DNA of 64,000 nucleotides from Janibacter indicus. GTDB lineage: Bacteria; Actinomycetota; Actinomycetes; Actinomycetales; Dermatophilaceae. Positions 56,243 to 64,000 of the stretch are shown piece by piece. Each line of letters begins with the position of its first letter. Positions within the stretch are counted from its first letter, which is position 1. The notes below the pieces were generated by a model. That model ran no database searches. It was not told the DNA's origin and saw only the letters and a list, made by a program, of their open reading frames with translations. The position numbers and the translations under genes are program-made. The DNA is taken from NCBI RefSeq assembly GCF_900176385.1, contig NZ_FWXN01000005.1, positions 224,408-288,407 of the forward strand, in the 5' to 3' direction.

Positions 56243-56274
56243 GGAGGGGCTGGCCGGGATCGGCCAGCCCCTCC
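56243..56274 (-). terminator. Hairpin terminator downstream of nrdJ
   Basis: GGAGGGGCTGGCC and GGCCAGCCCCTCC form a perfect 13-base-pair stem with a six-base loop, starting 24 bases after the nrdJ stop. No T-tract follows, which is common in actinobacteria. It also insulates the defence island from nrdJ readthrough. Confidence 0.75.
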
Positions 56275-56297
56275 CCTTCGTCAGCTACTGCAGCAGA

Positions 56298-59213
56298 TCA
56301 GCTGCAGCCGCTGGTGGAGCCGCAACCCTCGCAGACGTAGCAGGAGCCGGCGGGACGCATCTTGGTGCCGCAGGTCATGCACATCGGGGCGTCGGCGGTC
56401 TTGCCCTGGAACTTCTCGAGCAGCTCGGCCGAGGAGTGGACCGTGGCGTCGACCTCGCGGACGGAGGCGGCACCGGAACCGGTGTGGTCAGCGGACTCCT
56501 CCTCGGAGGTGGCGACGGCGGCCGCGGGCGACTCCTTGGCCTCCTTGACCTCCGAAGTGGCGGCCGACTGGCTGAAGGACTCGTCATAGTCGCTGTCGTC
56601 GTCGGACGACTCCGGGGCGTAGGAGCCCGTCTCGAGCTGGCGAGCACGCTCCTCGGCGGTGTGGATGCCCATGAAGGACCGGGTGTCGAAGTCCAGGTAG
56701 TCCAGCGCCAGGCGACGGAAGACGTAGTCCATGATCGACTGCGCCATCCGCACGTCCGGGTCGTCCGTCATGCCGGCCGGCTCGAAGCGCAGGTTGGTGA
56801 ACTTCTCGACGTAGGTCTCCAGCGGCACACCGTGCTGCAGCGCGATCGAGATCGCGATGGAGAAGGCGTCCATCAGACCGGCCAGGGTCGAGCCCTGCTT
56901 GCCGAACTTCAGGAAGATCTCGCCGAGCTCACCGTCGTCGTAGGTGCCGGCGGTGAGGTAGCCCTCCGCGCCACCCACGGCGAAGCTCGTGGTCTGCGAG
57001 GTGCGGCGCTTGGGCAGGCGGCGACGCAGCGGGCGGTACTCGACGACCTTCTCGGTCTCGACCGCAGCAGCCTCGGCACCAGCCTTGGCGTCCTTGGCGG
57101 TGGAGCCACCGTCGGACAGCGGCTGGCCGACCTTGCAGTTGTCGCGGTAGACGGCGAGCGCCTTGAGGCCGAGCTTCCAGCCCTGGACGTAGACGTCCTC
57201 GATCTCCTCGACCGTGGCCGACTCCGGCAGGTTGACCGTCTTGGAGATCGCGCCGGAGAGGAAGGGCTGAACGGCAGCCATCATCCGCACGTGACCCATC
57301 GGGGCGATGGCCCGCGCGCCCATGGCGGTGTCGAAGACCTCGTAGTGCTCGGGCTTGAGGCCCGGCGCGTCGATGACGTGACCCTTGTCGGCGATGAACT
57401 CGACGATCGCCTCGATGGTCTCCTCGGCGTAGCCGAGCTTCTTCAGCGCGCGCGGGATCGTCAGGTTGACGATCTGCATCGAGCCGCCGCCGACGAGCTT
57501 CTTGAACTTCACCAGCGAGAAGTCGGGCTCGATGCCGGTGGTGTCGCAGTCCATCATGAAGCCGATGGTCCCGGTGGGGGCGAGCACCGAGGCCTGGGCG
57601 TTGCGGTAGCCGTTCTTCTCACCCGTCTTGACGACCGCGTCCCAGGCCTTCGTGGCGAAGGCGTGGATGTCCTTGTCCATGGTGTGCATGGTGCGGATCT
57701 GGTCGTTGGCCGCCTGGTGCTTGCGCATGACGCGCTTGTGCGCGTCGGCGTTGCGGGCGTAGCCGTTGTACGGGCCGACGATGCCGGCGAGCTCCGCGGA
57801 GCGCTTGTAGGACGCACCGGTGAGCAGCGAGGTGATCGCCGCGGCCAGCGCACGGCCGCCGTCGGAGTCGTAGCCGTGACCGGTCGCCATGAGCAGGGCG
57901 CCGAGGTTGGCGTAGCCGATGCCCAGCTGGCGGTAGTCACGCGTGGTCTCGCCGATCGACTCGGTCGGGAAGTCCGCGAAGCAGATCGAGATGTCCATCG
58001 CGGTGATGACCAGCTCGGCGACGGCCTGGAAGCGCTCGGCGTCGAAGGTGTCGTCGTCCCCCAGGAACTTCAGCAGGTTGAGCGAGGCCAGGTTGCACGA
58101 GGAGTTGTCGAGCGACATGTACTCGCTGCACGGGTTGGACGCGGTGATCCGACCGGTCTCGGGGTTGGTGTGCCAGTCGTTGATCGTGCCGTCGTACTGG
58201 ATGCCCGGGTCGGCGCACTCCCACGCGGCGGTCGCGATCTTCTTCATCAGCTGGCGCGCGTCGACGGTCTCGATGACCGAGCCGTCCTTGCGCGAGGTCA
58301 GACCGAAGTCGGTGCCCTCCTCGACCGCACGCATGAACTCGTCGGTGACCCGAACGGAGTTGTTGGCGTTCTGGTACTGGACGGAGGTGATGTCGGCGCC
58401 ACCGAGGTCCATGTCGAAGCCGGCGTCACGCAGGGCGCGGATCTTGTCCTCCTCGCGCGCCTTGGTCTCGACGAACTCCTCGATGTCCGGGTGGTCGACG
58501 TCCAGGACGACCATCTTGGCCGCGCGACGGGTGGCGCCACCGGACTTGATGGTGCCGGCGGAGGCGTCGGCACCGCGCATGAAGGAGACCGGGCCGGAGG
58601 CGGTGCCGCCGGAGGAGAGCAGCTCCTTGGAGGAGCGGATGCGGGAGAGGTTGAGGCCGGCGCCGGAGCCGCCCTTGAAGATGAAGCCTTCCTCCTTGTA
58701 CCAGTTGAGGATCGAGTCCATCGAGTCGTCGACCGAGAGGATGAAGCAGGCGCTGACCTGCTGCGGGCTCGCGGTGCCGACGTTGAACCACACGGGCGAG
58801 TTGAAGCTGAAGATCTGGTGCAGCAGCGCGTAGGTCAGCTCGTGCTCGAAGATCTCCGCGTCGGCGGGCGTCGCGAAGTAGCCGTGCTCCTTGCCCGCCT
58901 TGACGTAGGTCAGGACGACGCGGTCGATCAGCTGCTTGAGGCCGGCCTCACGCTCCGGGGAACCCACCGCGCCGCGGAAGTACTTCGTCGTGACGATCGT
59001 CGAGGCGTTGACCGACCAGAAGTCGGGGAACTCGACGCCGCGCTGCTCGAAGATCGTCGCGCCCGTCTTCCAGTTCTGCTGGACGACGTCGCGCTTCTCC
59101 CAGGTCACCTCGTCGTAGGGGTGGACGCCCTCGGTGGTGTGGATGCGCTTGATCGTCAGGCCCTTGGTGCGGGACCCGCGACGGGCGCTCGGCTTGCCGG
59201 CGGTCTCGGTCAT
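56298..59213 (-). CDS. nrdJ: Coenzyme B12-dependent ribonucleotide reductase NrdJ (class II)
   Basis: Reduces ribonucleotides to deoxyribonucleotides using adenosylcobalamin, independent of oxygen. The 971-residue protein shows VSACFILSVDDSMDSI (redox cysteine), NPCSEYMSLDNSSCNLASLNLL with the thiyl-radical Cys and its Asn and Glu partners, and APTGTIGFMMDCDTTGIEPDFSL. After an acidic, Ala-rich linker the C-terminus ends in a four-cysteine ribbon, CMTCG and CEGCG. The ATG follows GAGGAGAAGC. It lies 64 bases downstream of nrdR on the same strand, an operon typical for actinobacteria. Confidence 0.96.
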   Translation of the reverse strand: MTETAGKPSARRGSRTKGLTIKRIHTTEGVHPYDEVTWEKRDVVQQNWKTGATIFEQRGVEFPDFWSVNASTIVTTKYFRGAVGSPEREAGLKQLIDRVVLTYVKAGKEHGYFATPADAEIFEHELTYALLHQIFSFNSPVWFNVGTASPQQVSACFILSVDDSMDSILNWYKEEGFIFKGGSGAGLNLSRIRSSKELLSSGGTASGPVSFMRGADASAGTIKSGGATRRAAKMVVLDVDHPDIEEFVETKAREEDKIRALRDAGFDMDLGGADITSVQYQNANNSVRVTDEFMRAVEEGTDFGLTSRKDGSVIETVDARQLMKKIATAAWECADPGIQYDGTINDWHTNPETGRITASNPCSEYMSLDNSSCNLASLNLLKFLGDDDTFDAERFQAVAELVITAMDISICFADFPTESIGETTRDYRQLGIGYANLGALLMATGHGYDSDGGRALAAAITSLLTGASYKRSAELAGIVGPYNGYARNADAHKRVMRKHQAANDQIRTMHTMDKDIHAFATKAWDAVVKTGEKNGYRNAQASVLAPTGTIGFMMDCDTTGIEPDFSLVKFKKLVGGGSMQIVNLTIPRALKKLGYAEETIEAIVEFIADKGHVIDAPGLKPEHYEVFDTAMGARAIAPMGHVRMMAAVQPFLSGAISKTVNLPESATVEEIEDVYVQGWKLGLKALAVYRDNCKVGQPLSDGGSTAKDAKAGAEAAAVETEKVVEYRPLRRRLPKRRTSQTTSFAVGGAEGYLTAGTYDDGELGEIFLKFGKQGSTLAGLMDAFSIAISIALQHGVPLETYVEKFTNLRFEPAGMTDDPDVRMAQSIMDYVFRRLALDYLDFDTRSFMGIHTAEERARQLETGSYAPESSDDDSDYDESFSQSAATSEVKEAKESPAAAVATSEEESADHTGSGAASVREVDATVHSSAELLEKFQGKTADAPMCMTCGTKMRPAGSCYVCEGCGSTSGCS

Positions 59214-59277
59214 GCTGCTTCTCCTCGATCCGTGTGGTGACGGTCTGCTGCTGGTCGGTGTGGAGTGCTGGTCTGGT

Positions 59278-59736
59278 CTAGGGAGCGGGCGCGTGCTCGG
59301 CGCGCAGCCGCTCGATGGCGGTCTCGAAGTCCTCCAGCGAGTCGAAGGACTGGTAGACCGACGCGAAGCGCAGGTAGGCGACCTCGTCGAGCTCGCGCAG
59401 CGGCGGCAGGATCGCCATGCCCACCTCGTGGGCGTCGATCTCGGCGCTGCCCTGCGAGCGGATGCTCTCCTCCACGCGCTGGGCGAGGATGGCGAGCTGG
59501 TCCTCGGTGACCGGTCGGCCCTGGCAGGCCTTGCGGACACCGGCGAGCACCTTGGCCCGGCTGAAGGGCTCCGCCGCACCGGACCGCTTGGTCACGGTCA
59601 GGCTGGCGCTCTCCAGGGTGGTGAAGCGCCGGCTGCACTCGGGGCACTGACGGCGGCGCCGGATGGCGCTGCCGTCCTCGGTCGTGCGGCTGTCGATGAC
59701 CCGGGAGTCGGTGTGACGGCAGAACGGGCAGTGCAT
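59278..59736 (-). CDS. nrdR: Transcriptional repressor NrdR
   Basis: ATP/dATP-sensing repressor of ribonucleotide reductase genes. The 152 residues have an N-terminal zinc ribbon (Cys3, Cys6, Cys31, Cys34), [16 protein letters not shown] and an ATP-cone (about 49-139, starting [20 protein letters not shown]). It leads the nrdR-nrdJ operon. Two NrdR-box-like sites lie about 100-145 bases upstream, so autoregulation is likely. Confidence 0.96.
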   Translation of the reverse strand: MHCPFCRHTDSRVIDSRTTEDGSAIRRRRQCPECSRRFTTLESASLTVTKRSGAAEPFSRAKVLAGVRKACQGRPVTEDQLAILAQRVEESIRSQGSAEIDAHEVGMAILPPLRELDEVAYLRFASVYQSFDSLEDFETAIERLRAEHAPAP

Positions 59737-59833
59737 GCCTACTCCCTTCGATCGACGCCGTCCTGTGGACGGTGCGGTGGACAGATCTGGGGACGAAACC
59801 CCATTTCCTGTGGAGAACCGGCCTCATCCTGTG

Positions 59834-59879
59834 CACTAGATGTGGACGAATGACAACGGTGTAACCACTAGATGTAGTG
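59834..59879 (-). promoter_or_regulatory. Tandem NrdR boxes upstream of nrdR
   Basis: CACTA-GATG-TAGTG at 59866-59879 is a clean inverted repeat, and a degenerate copy CACTA-GATG-TGGAC lies at 59834-59847. Start-to-start distance is 32 bases, three helical turns, which is the arrangement known for paired NrdR boxes. Confidence 0.75.
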
Positions 59880-59941
59880 ACCATTAGAAACCCTTGTGAG
59901 CCGCGACGCAAGTCCCCCGGCAGGTCGGTCGACGAACGGCA

Positions 59942-59976
59942 CATCGGCCGCCTCCACGCGCTGTGGAGACGGCCGA
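59942..59976 (-). terminator. Hairpin terminator of the LysM gene
   Basis: ATCGGCCG-C-CTCCAC, loop GCGCT, GTGGAG-A-CGGCCGAT gives a 14-base-pair stem with one mismatch, about 46 bases after the LysM-gene stop. A second stem CCCGGGCT/AGCCCGGG lies between them. Confidence 0.7.
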
Positions 59977-60021
59977 TGGCGGGCCCGGGCTGGGTCGAAG
60001 AGCCCGGGAGTCAGGGGCGCC

Positions 60022-60408
60022 TCAGGGCGCGGGGATGGTCAGCGTCTGACCGGCGTGCACGTGGCTCGAGGGCAGGTCGTTGGCCAGCTGGATGCGGGTG
60101 ACGGCCTCACGGGTGGGCACGTCGGACAGCTCGGTGGCGGCGATCTGACCCAGGGTCTGCCCGGGCTCGACCGTCACGGTCTGCGGCGTGGCGGCCGGGC
60201 CGCCGAAGGCCATCGTCGCGCCGGCGATGCTCGCGACGAGCACGGTCGTGGTCGTGATGGCCAGGCGCCCACGACGGGTCAGGCGAAGGGAGGCCGGCGC
60301 ACGGCCGGTGACCGCGTCACCCGTCGGCACGGAGACGAGGTGACGGGAGCGTGCCGGCCGGCCGGAGCGCACGTCGATGCGGACGGGGGCGGCGGTGAGA
60401 GCGGTCAT
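60022..60408 (-). CDS. LysM-domain membrane protein, probable SOS division inhibitor
   Basis: A 128-residue protein: basic cytoplasmic N-terminus, one membrane helix (about 51-68) and an extracytoplasmic LysM domain (about 76-126, VTVEPGQTLGQIAATEL). It diverges from lexA. The same position holds YneA in Bacillus, ChiZ in Mycobacterium and DivS in Corynebacterium, all DNA-damage-induced division inhibitors. The shared SOS boxes and layout suggest the same job. The ATG at 60408 follows GAGGAGG. Confidence 0.82.
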   Translation of the reverse strand: MTALTAAPVRIDVRSGRPARSRHLVSVPTGDAVTGRAPASLRLTRRGRLAITTTTVLVASIAGATMAFGGPAATPQTVTVEPGQTLGQIAATELSDVPTREAVTRIQLANDLPSSHVHAGQTLTIPAP

Positions 60409-60432
60409 GCGGTCCTCCTCGTGGCGGCTCTG

Positions 60433-60448
60433 TCGAACCGGTGTTCGA
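60433..60448. promoter_or_regulatory. LexA (SOS) box 1
   Basis: TCGAACCGGTGTTCGA matches the TCGAAC-N4-GTTCGA operator of Gram-positive LexA perfectly. It lies 25 bases upstream of the LysM-gene ATG. Confidence 0.88.
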
Positions 60449-60502
60449 TAGAACGTCTGTACGATGTCTAGCACGGCTGTTCGAAAGAAATCAACAACAC
60501 GC

Positions 60503-60518
60503 TCGAACATGTGTTTGA
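60503..60518. promoter_or_regulatory. LexA (SOS) box 2
   Basis: TCGAACATGTGTTTGA differs from the operator consensus at one position. It lies about 95 bases upstream of the lexA ATG and probably serves lexA autorepression. A half-site GTTCGA follows at about 60526-60531. Confidence 0.8.
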
Positions 60519-60612
60519 AATACGTGTTCGACCGGCCTACTGTCGGTCACACCGAGAAGTTGACCAGCGACCACCGACAACGGTGTCGCGGCAGACGGAC
60601 GAAGGGGTCGAG

Positions 60613-61362
60613 ATGGGCGACGAGGACAACATCCACCAGCTCCCGCAGCGGGACACCGGCGACGGGCTGACGGTGCGCCAGCGCAAGGTGCTCGAGGTGA
60701 TCCGCAATGCCGTCGCCACCCGTGGTTACCCGCCGAGCCTGCGCGAGATCGGTGAGCTCGTCGGGCTGACCTCCCCCAGCTCTGTCGCCCACCAGCTCTC
60801 CTCCCTCGAGCGCAAGGGCTACCTGCGGCGCGACCCCAACCGCCCCCGCGCCATCGAGGTCATCTCCCCCGACGGCGCGCCGACGTCGACCGAGCCCGCC
60901 GCGGTCGCCGACATGGCCGGCATGCGTGGTGGCGCGAGCGCCGACGACGAGGTCGTCGACCCGACCGGCTCCGGCGACGAGCGCCCCGAGGCGAGCTATG
61001 TCCCCGTCCTGGGCCAGATCGCCGCCGGCGTCCCGATCACCGCCGAGGAGGTCGTCGACGACGTCTTCCCGCTGCCCAAGCAGATCGTCGGCGAGGGCTC
61101 GCTCTTCCTGCTCAAGGTCGTCGGCGACTCGATGATCGACGCGGCGATCTGCGACGGCGACTGGGTCGTGGTGCGGCAGCAGCCGAGCGCCGACAACGGC
61201 GACATCGTCGCCGCGATGCTCGACAACGAGGCCACCGTCAAGACCTTCAAGCGCAAGGACGGCCACGTGTGGCTGCTCCCCCACAACCCCGCCTTCGACC
61301 CCATCGACGGCGACCACGCGACGATCCTTGGCAAGGTCACCGCGGTGCTGCGGCGCCTCTGA
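60613..61362 (+). CDS. lexA: SOS repressor LexA
   Basis: Autocleaving repressor of the DNA-damage response. The 249 residues have a winged-helix DNA-binding domain (about 17-85: [26 protein letters not shown]), a long acidic linker, and the S24 protease domain. The cleavage bond is Ala138-Gly139 in QIAAGVP; the catalytic pair is Ser173 in GDSM and Lys210 in ATVKTF. The ATG at 60613 follows GAAGGGG. Its 3' end overlaps the convergent sirtuin gene by 26 bases. Confidence 0.96.
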   Translation: MGDEDNIHQLPQRDTGDGLTVRQRKVLEVIRNAVATRGYPPSLREIGELVGLTSPSSVAHQLSSLERKGYLRRDPNRPRAIEVISPDGAPTSTEPAAVADMAGMRGGASADDEVVDPTGSGDERPEASYVPVLGQIAAGVPITAEEVVDDVFPLPKQIVGEGSLFLLKVVGDSMIDAAICDGDWVVVRQQPSADNGDIVAAMLDNEATVKTFKRKDGHVWLLPHNPAFDPIDGDHATILGKVTAVLRRL

Positions 61363-62200
61363 CCCCCACCTCCACGACGTCGACGAGGGAGCGAAGGGAG
61401 TCCCCCAGCTCCCCGTCGACGCGGTGGTCGACGAGGTCGTCACCCCGGGTCGGTCCCCGGGTGATCAGCGAGACCGGGATCCCGCGCCTGGCCGCGTGCC
61501 TGACAAACCGCAGCCCCGACATCACCTGCAGCGAGCTGCCGAGGACGAGCAGGCTCGGCGCCGCGTCCACGAGATCGAAGCAGTGCTGGACGAGCGGCTT
61601 GGCGACCGCCCCGCCGAAGAAGACGACGTCCGGCTTGAGTGTGTCCGCACCGCACTGATCGCACGCCGGCGCGACGAAGCGCTCGACGTCGACCGCGTCC
61701 AGGCGCACGTCGCCGTCGGGCCGGATCTCGTCGCTGTCGACGTCGAAGCCGGGGTTCTGCGCAGCCATCCGCGCGTCGAGCGTCGGCCGGTCGATGCGTG
61801 CGCCGCACGTCAGGCAGACGACCTCGACGAGGTTGCCGTGCAGCTCGACGACATCGCGCGTGCCGGCGGCCTGGTGCAGGCCGTCGACATTCTGCGTGAT
61901 GAGCGGTCCGACCGCGCCGAGCTCCTGCAGTCGGGTCACGAGGTGGTGCGCTGCATTGGGCCGGGCCGCGTGGAAGCGTCTCCAGCCGACGAAGCTGCGT
62001 GCCCAGTAGCGCTGCCGCGCCTGGCTGCTCCCGACGAACTCGGACAGGTGCATCGGCGTCACCCGGCGGGTGCCGTCTGGCCCGCGGTAGTCGGGGATGC
62101 CGCTGTCGGTGGACATGCCCGCGCCGGTGAGCACGAGCGCCGGGCCAGCGCACAGCACGGCTGCAATCTGCTCCGTGACCGCCTCGGACGCATCTGCCAT
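61337..62200 (-). CDS. Sir2-family NAD-dependent protein deacylase
   Basis: A 287-residue sirtuin that removes acyl groups from lysines using NAD. Conserved parts are [17 protein letters not shown] (24-40), [14 protein letters not shown] with the catalytic His following in ELHG, and two zinc cysteine pairs CLTC and CDQC. Length and motifs suggest the class common in actinobacteria. The 3' end overlaps lexA on the other strand. Confidence 0.93.
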   Translation of the reverse strand: MADASEAVTEQIAAVLCAGPALVLTGAGMSTDSGIPDYRGPDGTRRVTPMHLSEFVGSSQARQRYWARSFVGWRRFHAARPNAAHHLVTRLQELGAVGPLITQNVDGLHQAAGTRDVVELHGNLVEVVCLTCGARIDRPTLDARMAAQNPGFDVDSDEIRPDGDVRLDAVDVERFVAPACDQCGADTLKPDVVFFGGAVAKPLVQHCFDLVDAAPSLLVLGSSLQVMSGLRFVRHAARRGIPVSLITRGPTRGDDLVDHRVDGELGDSLRSLVDVVEVGVRGAAAPR

Positions 62201-62306
62201 GGACCGATCGTAGGTCGGCGCGACAGACCGGTGGAACCAGCCGCCCCCGGCCGACGTCGCAGTCCACGAGGATGGTCACCACCACCCGCCGCCGGAAGGA
62301 CCCGTC

Positions 62307-62942
62307 GTGCGACTCCCCCTTCGTGCCGTGTCACACGTCGCCGCCACCGGGCTGCTCGCCGCGTGCGCTCAGACCACGGCCGATCCGCGATCGACGTCCC
62401 CGAGCTCCTCCCTGTCGACGGCCATGCCGACGTCGGTACCGGCGGCGAAGGGAGAGGTCACGGCCCTGGCGATGGTCATCGAGAAGGACGACGGCCCGCA
62501 AGCCTGCCTCGGCGGCGTCCAGGAGTCGCTGCCACCGCAGTGCGACGGTCCGCGGCTCGAGGGGTTCCAGTGGTCGGACGTCACCTCGGACGAAGCGAGC
62601 GGCGTGAAGTGGGCGCAGCCTGTGCGGGTGACGGGCACCTGGGACGGCACGACATTGACGCTCACGGAGCCGGCCGCTGACGAGGCGCGCCCCGACACCA
62701 CCGCCGGTCCCGCCCCACGGACCACGTGCGACGACGCCGAGCGCATCCACGACGAGATCTGGCGGGACGAGGACTCCCTGCCGCCGGGTGCGCTGTCCGG
62801 CTACCCCGGCTCGGGCTGCGTCGAGCTCTTCGTCACCTACGACGACGGCTCGATCCAGCGCGCCCTGGACGCGAAGTACGGCGACGGCGTGGTCGTCCAG
62901 TCGGCGCTGCGGCCCGTCGGCTCGGGCTCGTCCACCGGCTGA
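62307..62942 (+). CDS. Putative lipoprotein, function unknown
   Basis: A 211-residue protein with a short signal peptide and lipobox LLAAC ending at Cys20, then a Ser/Thr-rich linker (about 25-45) and a globular region containing four further cysteines (VIEKDDGPQACLGGVQESLPPQC, TTCDDAE, GSGCVELF). The cysteine spacing suggests disulphides outside the cell. The GTG follows GGAAGG. I recognise no family. Confidence 0.75.
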   Translation: MRLPLRAVSHVAATGLLAACAQTTADPRSTSPSSSLSTAMPTSVPAAKGEVTALAMVIEKDDGPQACLGGVQESLPPQCDGPRLEGFQWSDVTSDEASGVKWAQPVRVTGTWDGTTLTLTEPAADEARPDTTAGPAPRTTCDDAERIHDEIWRDEDSLPPGALSGYPGSGCVELFVTYDDGSIQRALDAKYGDGVVVQSALRPVGSGSSTG

Positions 62943-62966
62943 GGCTCCACGACCTACCATGGGTGC

Positions 62967-63881
62967 ATGATCGACGCCGCTGGGCTGCGCGTGATGCGGG
63001 CCATCGCCGAGGAGGGCAGCTTCACCGCCGCTGCCCTCGCGCTCGGTTACTCGCAGCCGGCGGTCTCGCAGATGGTCAAGCGCCTCGAGCAGCGCACCGG
63101 CACCGTCCTCGTCGAAAAGGTCGGTCGCTCCGTCCGGCTCACCGAGGCCGGGGCCGTCCTGGCCCGCCACGCCACCCCGGTCCTCGCCGCGCTCGACGCC
63201 GCCGAGGAGGAGGTCGCGGCCATCGCCGGGCTGCGGTCCGGGCGGGTGCGCCTCATGGCCTTCCCCTCGTCATCGGTCACGCTCGTCCCCCGTGCGCTGG
63301 CCGCAGTGCGCGCCGAGCACCCGGACCTGTCCGTGCAGTTCACCGAGGCCGAGCCGCCGGAGTCGCTCGCGGCCCTGCGGGCCGGCGAGGTCGACCTCGC
63401 CGTCGCCTTCTCCTACGACGGCAGCGAGCTGGCCCGGGGCGAGGACCTCGAGGGCTTCGTCGTGCACCCGCTGCTCGACGAGGAGGTGCGTGTGGCCCTG
63501 CCGCGCCACCACCCGCTCGCCGGTCAGGAGGTCGTCTCGATGACCGACCTCACCGACGACGAGTGGATCGCCGGCTGCGCCCGCTGCCGTGGCCACCTGC
63601 TCAAGATCGCCCACGACGCGGGCTTCGCCCCCAAGGTCGCCTTCGAGACCGAGGACTACGTCGCGGTGCAGGGTTTCGTGGCTGCGGGCCTGGGCGTCGC
63701 GCTGATCCCCGACCTCATCCGGGCCGCGACCTCCAACGACGACGTCGTCATCCGACCTCTCGACCCCCAGACCCGGCGCCGGATCCATGTCGTGACGACC
63801 GACGACCTGCTCAAGGTGCCGGCGGTCGCGACGACGCTCGAAGCGCTCACCGCCTCGGCGCGCCTCTCCGGACCGGCCTAG
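62967..63881 (+). CDS. LysR-family transcriptional regulator
   Basis: A 304-residue regulator with an N-terminal winged helix (LRVMRAIAEEGSFTAAALALGYSQPAVSQMVKRLE, 7-41) and a periplasmic-binding-like effector domain with EVDLAVAFSY and GLGVALIPDL. It lacks an obvious divergently transcribed target in the window; the adjacent upstream gene is a codirectional lipoprotein. The effector is unknown. Confidence 0.92.
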   Translation: MIDAAGLRVMRAIAEEGSFTAAALALGYSQPAVSQMVKRLEQRTGTVLVEKVGRSVRLTEAGAVLARHATPVLAALDAAEEEVAAIAGLRSGRVRLMAFPSSSVTLVPRALAAVRAEHPDLSVQFTEAEPPESLAALRAGEVDLAVAFSYDGSELARGEDLEGFVVHPLLDEEVRVALPRHHPLAGQEVVSMTDLTDDEWIAGCARCRGHLLKIAHDAGFAPKVAFETEDYVAVQGFVAAGLGVALIPDLIRAATSNDDVVIRPLDPQTRRRIHVVTTDDLLKVPAVATTLEALTASARLSGPA

Positions 63882-63900
63882 ACCACCGCGCCGCCACCGG

Positions 63901-64000
63901 CTAGCTGTACTGACCCGCCAGGTTGGGTACGCGGTGTGCGGGTGAGGCGCCTTTGAGTGCGGTGTGGCCGCGGTCGTGATTGTAGGTGTGGAGGAAGTCG
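63901..64000 (-). CDS. IS481-type transposase, C-terminal end (runs off window)
   Basis: Read on the minus strand, the last 100 bases encode DFLHTYNHDRGHTALKGASP followed by AHRVPNLAGQYS and a stop at 63903-63901. This is the characteristic C-terminus of IS481-family integrase-core transposases. Only 32 residues are inside the window, so intactness cannot be judged. The stop lies 19 bases from the LysR stop. Confidence 0.85.
   Translation of the reverse strand, partial: DFLHTYNHDRGHTALKGASPAHRVPNLAGQYS

Noticed and set aside
59737..60021. Cobalamin riboswitch upstream of nrdR-nrdJ
   Set aside because: The B12-box and the paired core are not visible; the region instead shows NrdR boxes and a terminator.

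Overview
The window is high-GC DNA with short intergenic gaps, many GTG starts and 4-base stop/start overlaps. It reads as a chromosome segment of an actinobacterium. A complete mraZ-rsmH-ftsL-ftsI-murE-murF-mraY-murD-ftsW-murG-murC order, a primary sigma factor with a lysine/alanine-rich N-terminus, two actinobacterial SAM-IV riboswitches, an nrdR-nrdJ operon and a lexA/LysM divergent pair all fit Micrococcales. A member of Intrasporangiaceae such as Janibacter or Tetrasphaera is my guess from overall character, not a proven assignment. MurE carries the DNPR motif of meso-diaminopimelate-adding enzymes.

Layout. 1-12.9 kb (minus strand): the division and cell-wall (dcw) cluster, entered mid-murC at the left edge and preceded by a triple-repeat MraZ box. 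13.2-17.7 kb (plus): a MoxR ATPase / DUF58 / transglutaminase operon. 17.8-27 kb: sigA, a universal stress protein, SAM-IV-controlled metX, a DUF4192 protein, a YkvA-like protein, a sodium:alanine symporter, an EcsC-family protein and an unusual family-A DNA polymerase. 27-34.7 kb: a PAC2 protein, HrpA helicase, an Eis-type acetyltransferase and a WXG-like gene pair. 34.7-42.4 kb: SAM-IV-controlled metY, small membrane proteins, a fused acyl-CoA carboxyltransferase, serine dehydratase, and two DUF2510 membrane proteins, one with FUS-like YGQ repeats. 42.4-45.9 kb: a NERD-domain helicase and a DUF222-HNH (13E12-type) nuclease with internal palindromes.

46.0-56.1 kb is an accessory defence island, visibly richer in A/T than its surroundings. 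A five-gene, fully overlapping plus-strand operon encodes a MutL/MORC-like GHKL ATPase, a Z1-domain helicase-like ATPase, a PD-(D/E)XK protein, an AIPR protein and a Vsr mismatch endonuclease. It converges on a minus-strand M-R pair: a Dcm/M.EcoRII-like cytosine-5 methyltransferase and an EcoRII-type endonuclease. The methylase, nuclease and Vsr families agree on CCWGG as the likely target. The island is the strongest candidate for an incompletely described biological system. The GHKL/Z1 cassette looks like a second layer attached to a classical CCWGG restriction-modification system.

56.3-64 kb returns to core genome: coenzyme-B12-dependent ribonucleotide reductase nrdJ with its repressor nrdR and tandem NrdR boxes, a LysM gene divergent from lexA with SOS boxes between them, a sirtuin, a lipoprotein, a LysR regulator, and the 3' end of an IS481-type transposase at the right edge.

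All assignments come from reading motifs, gene order and spacing by eye. No database search was run. Start codons were chosen from ribosome-binding sites, overlaps with the preceding gene and family length.
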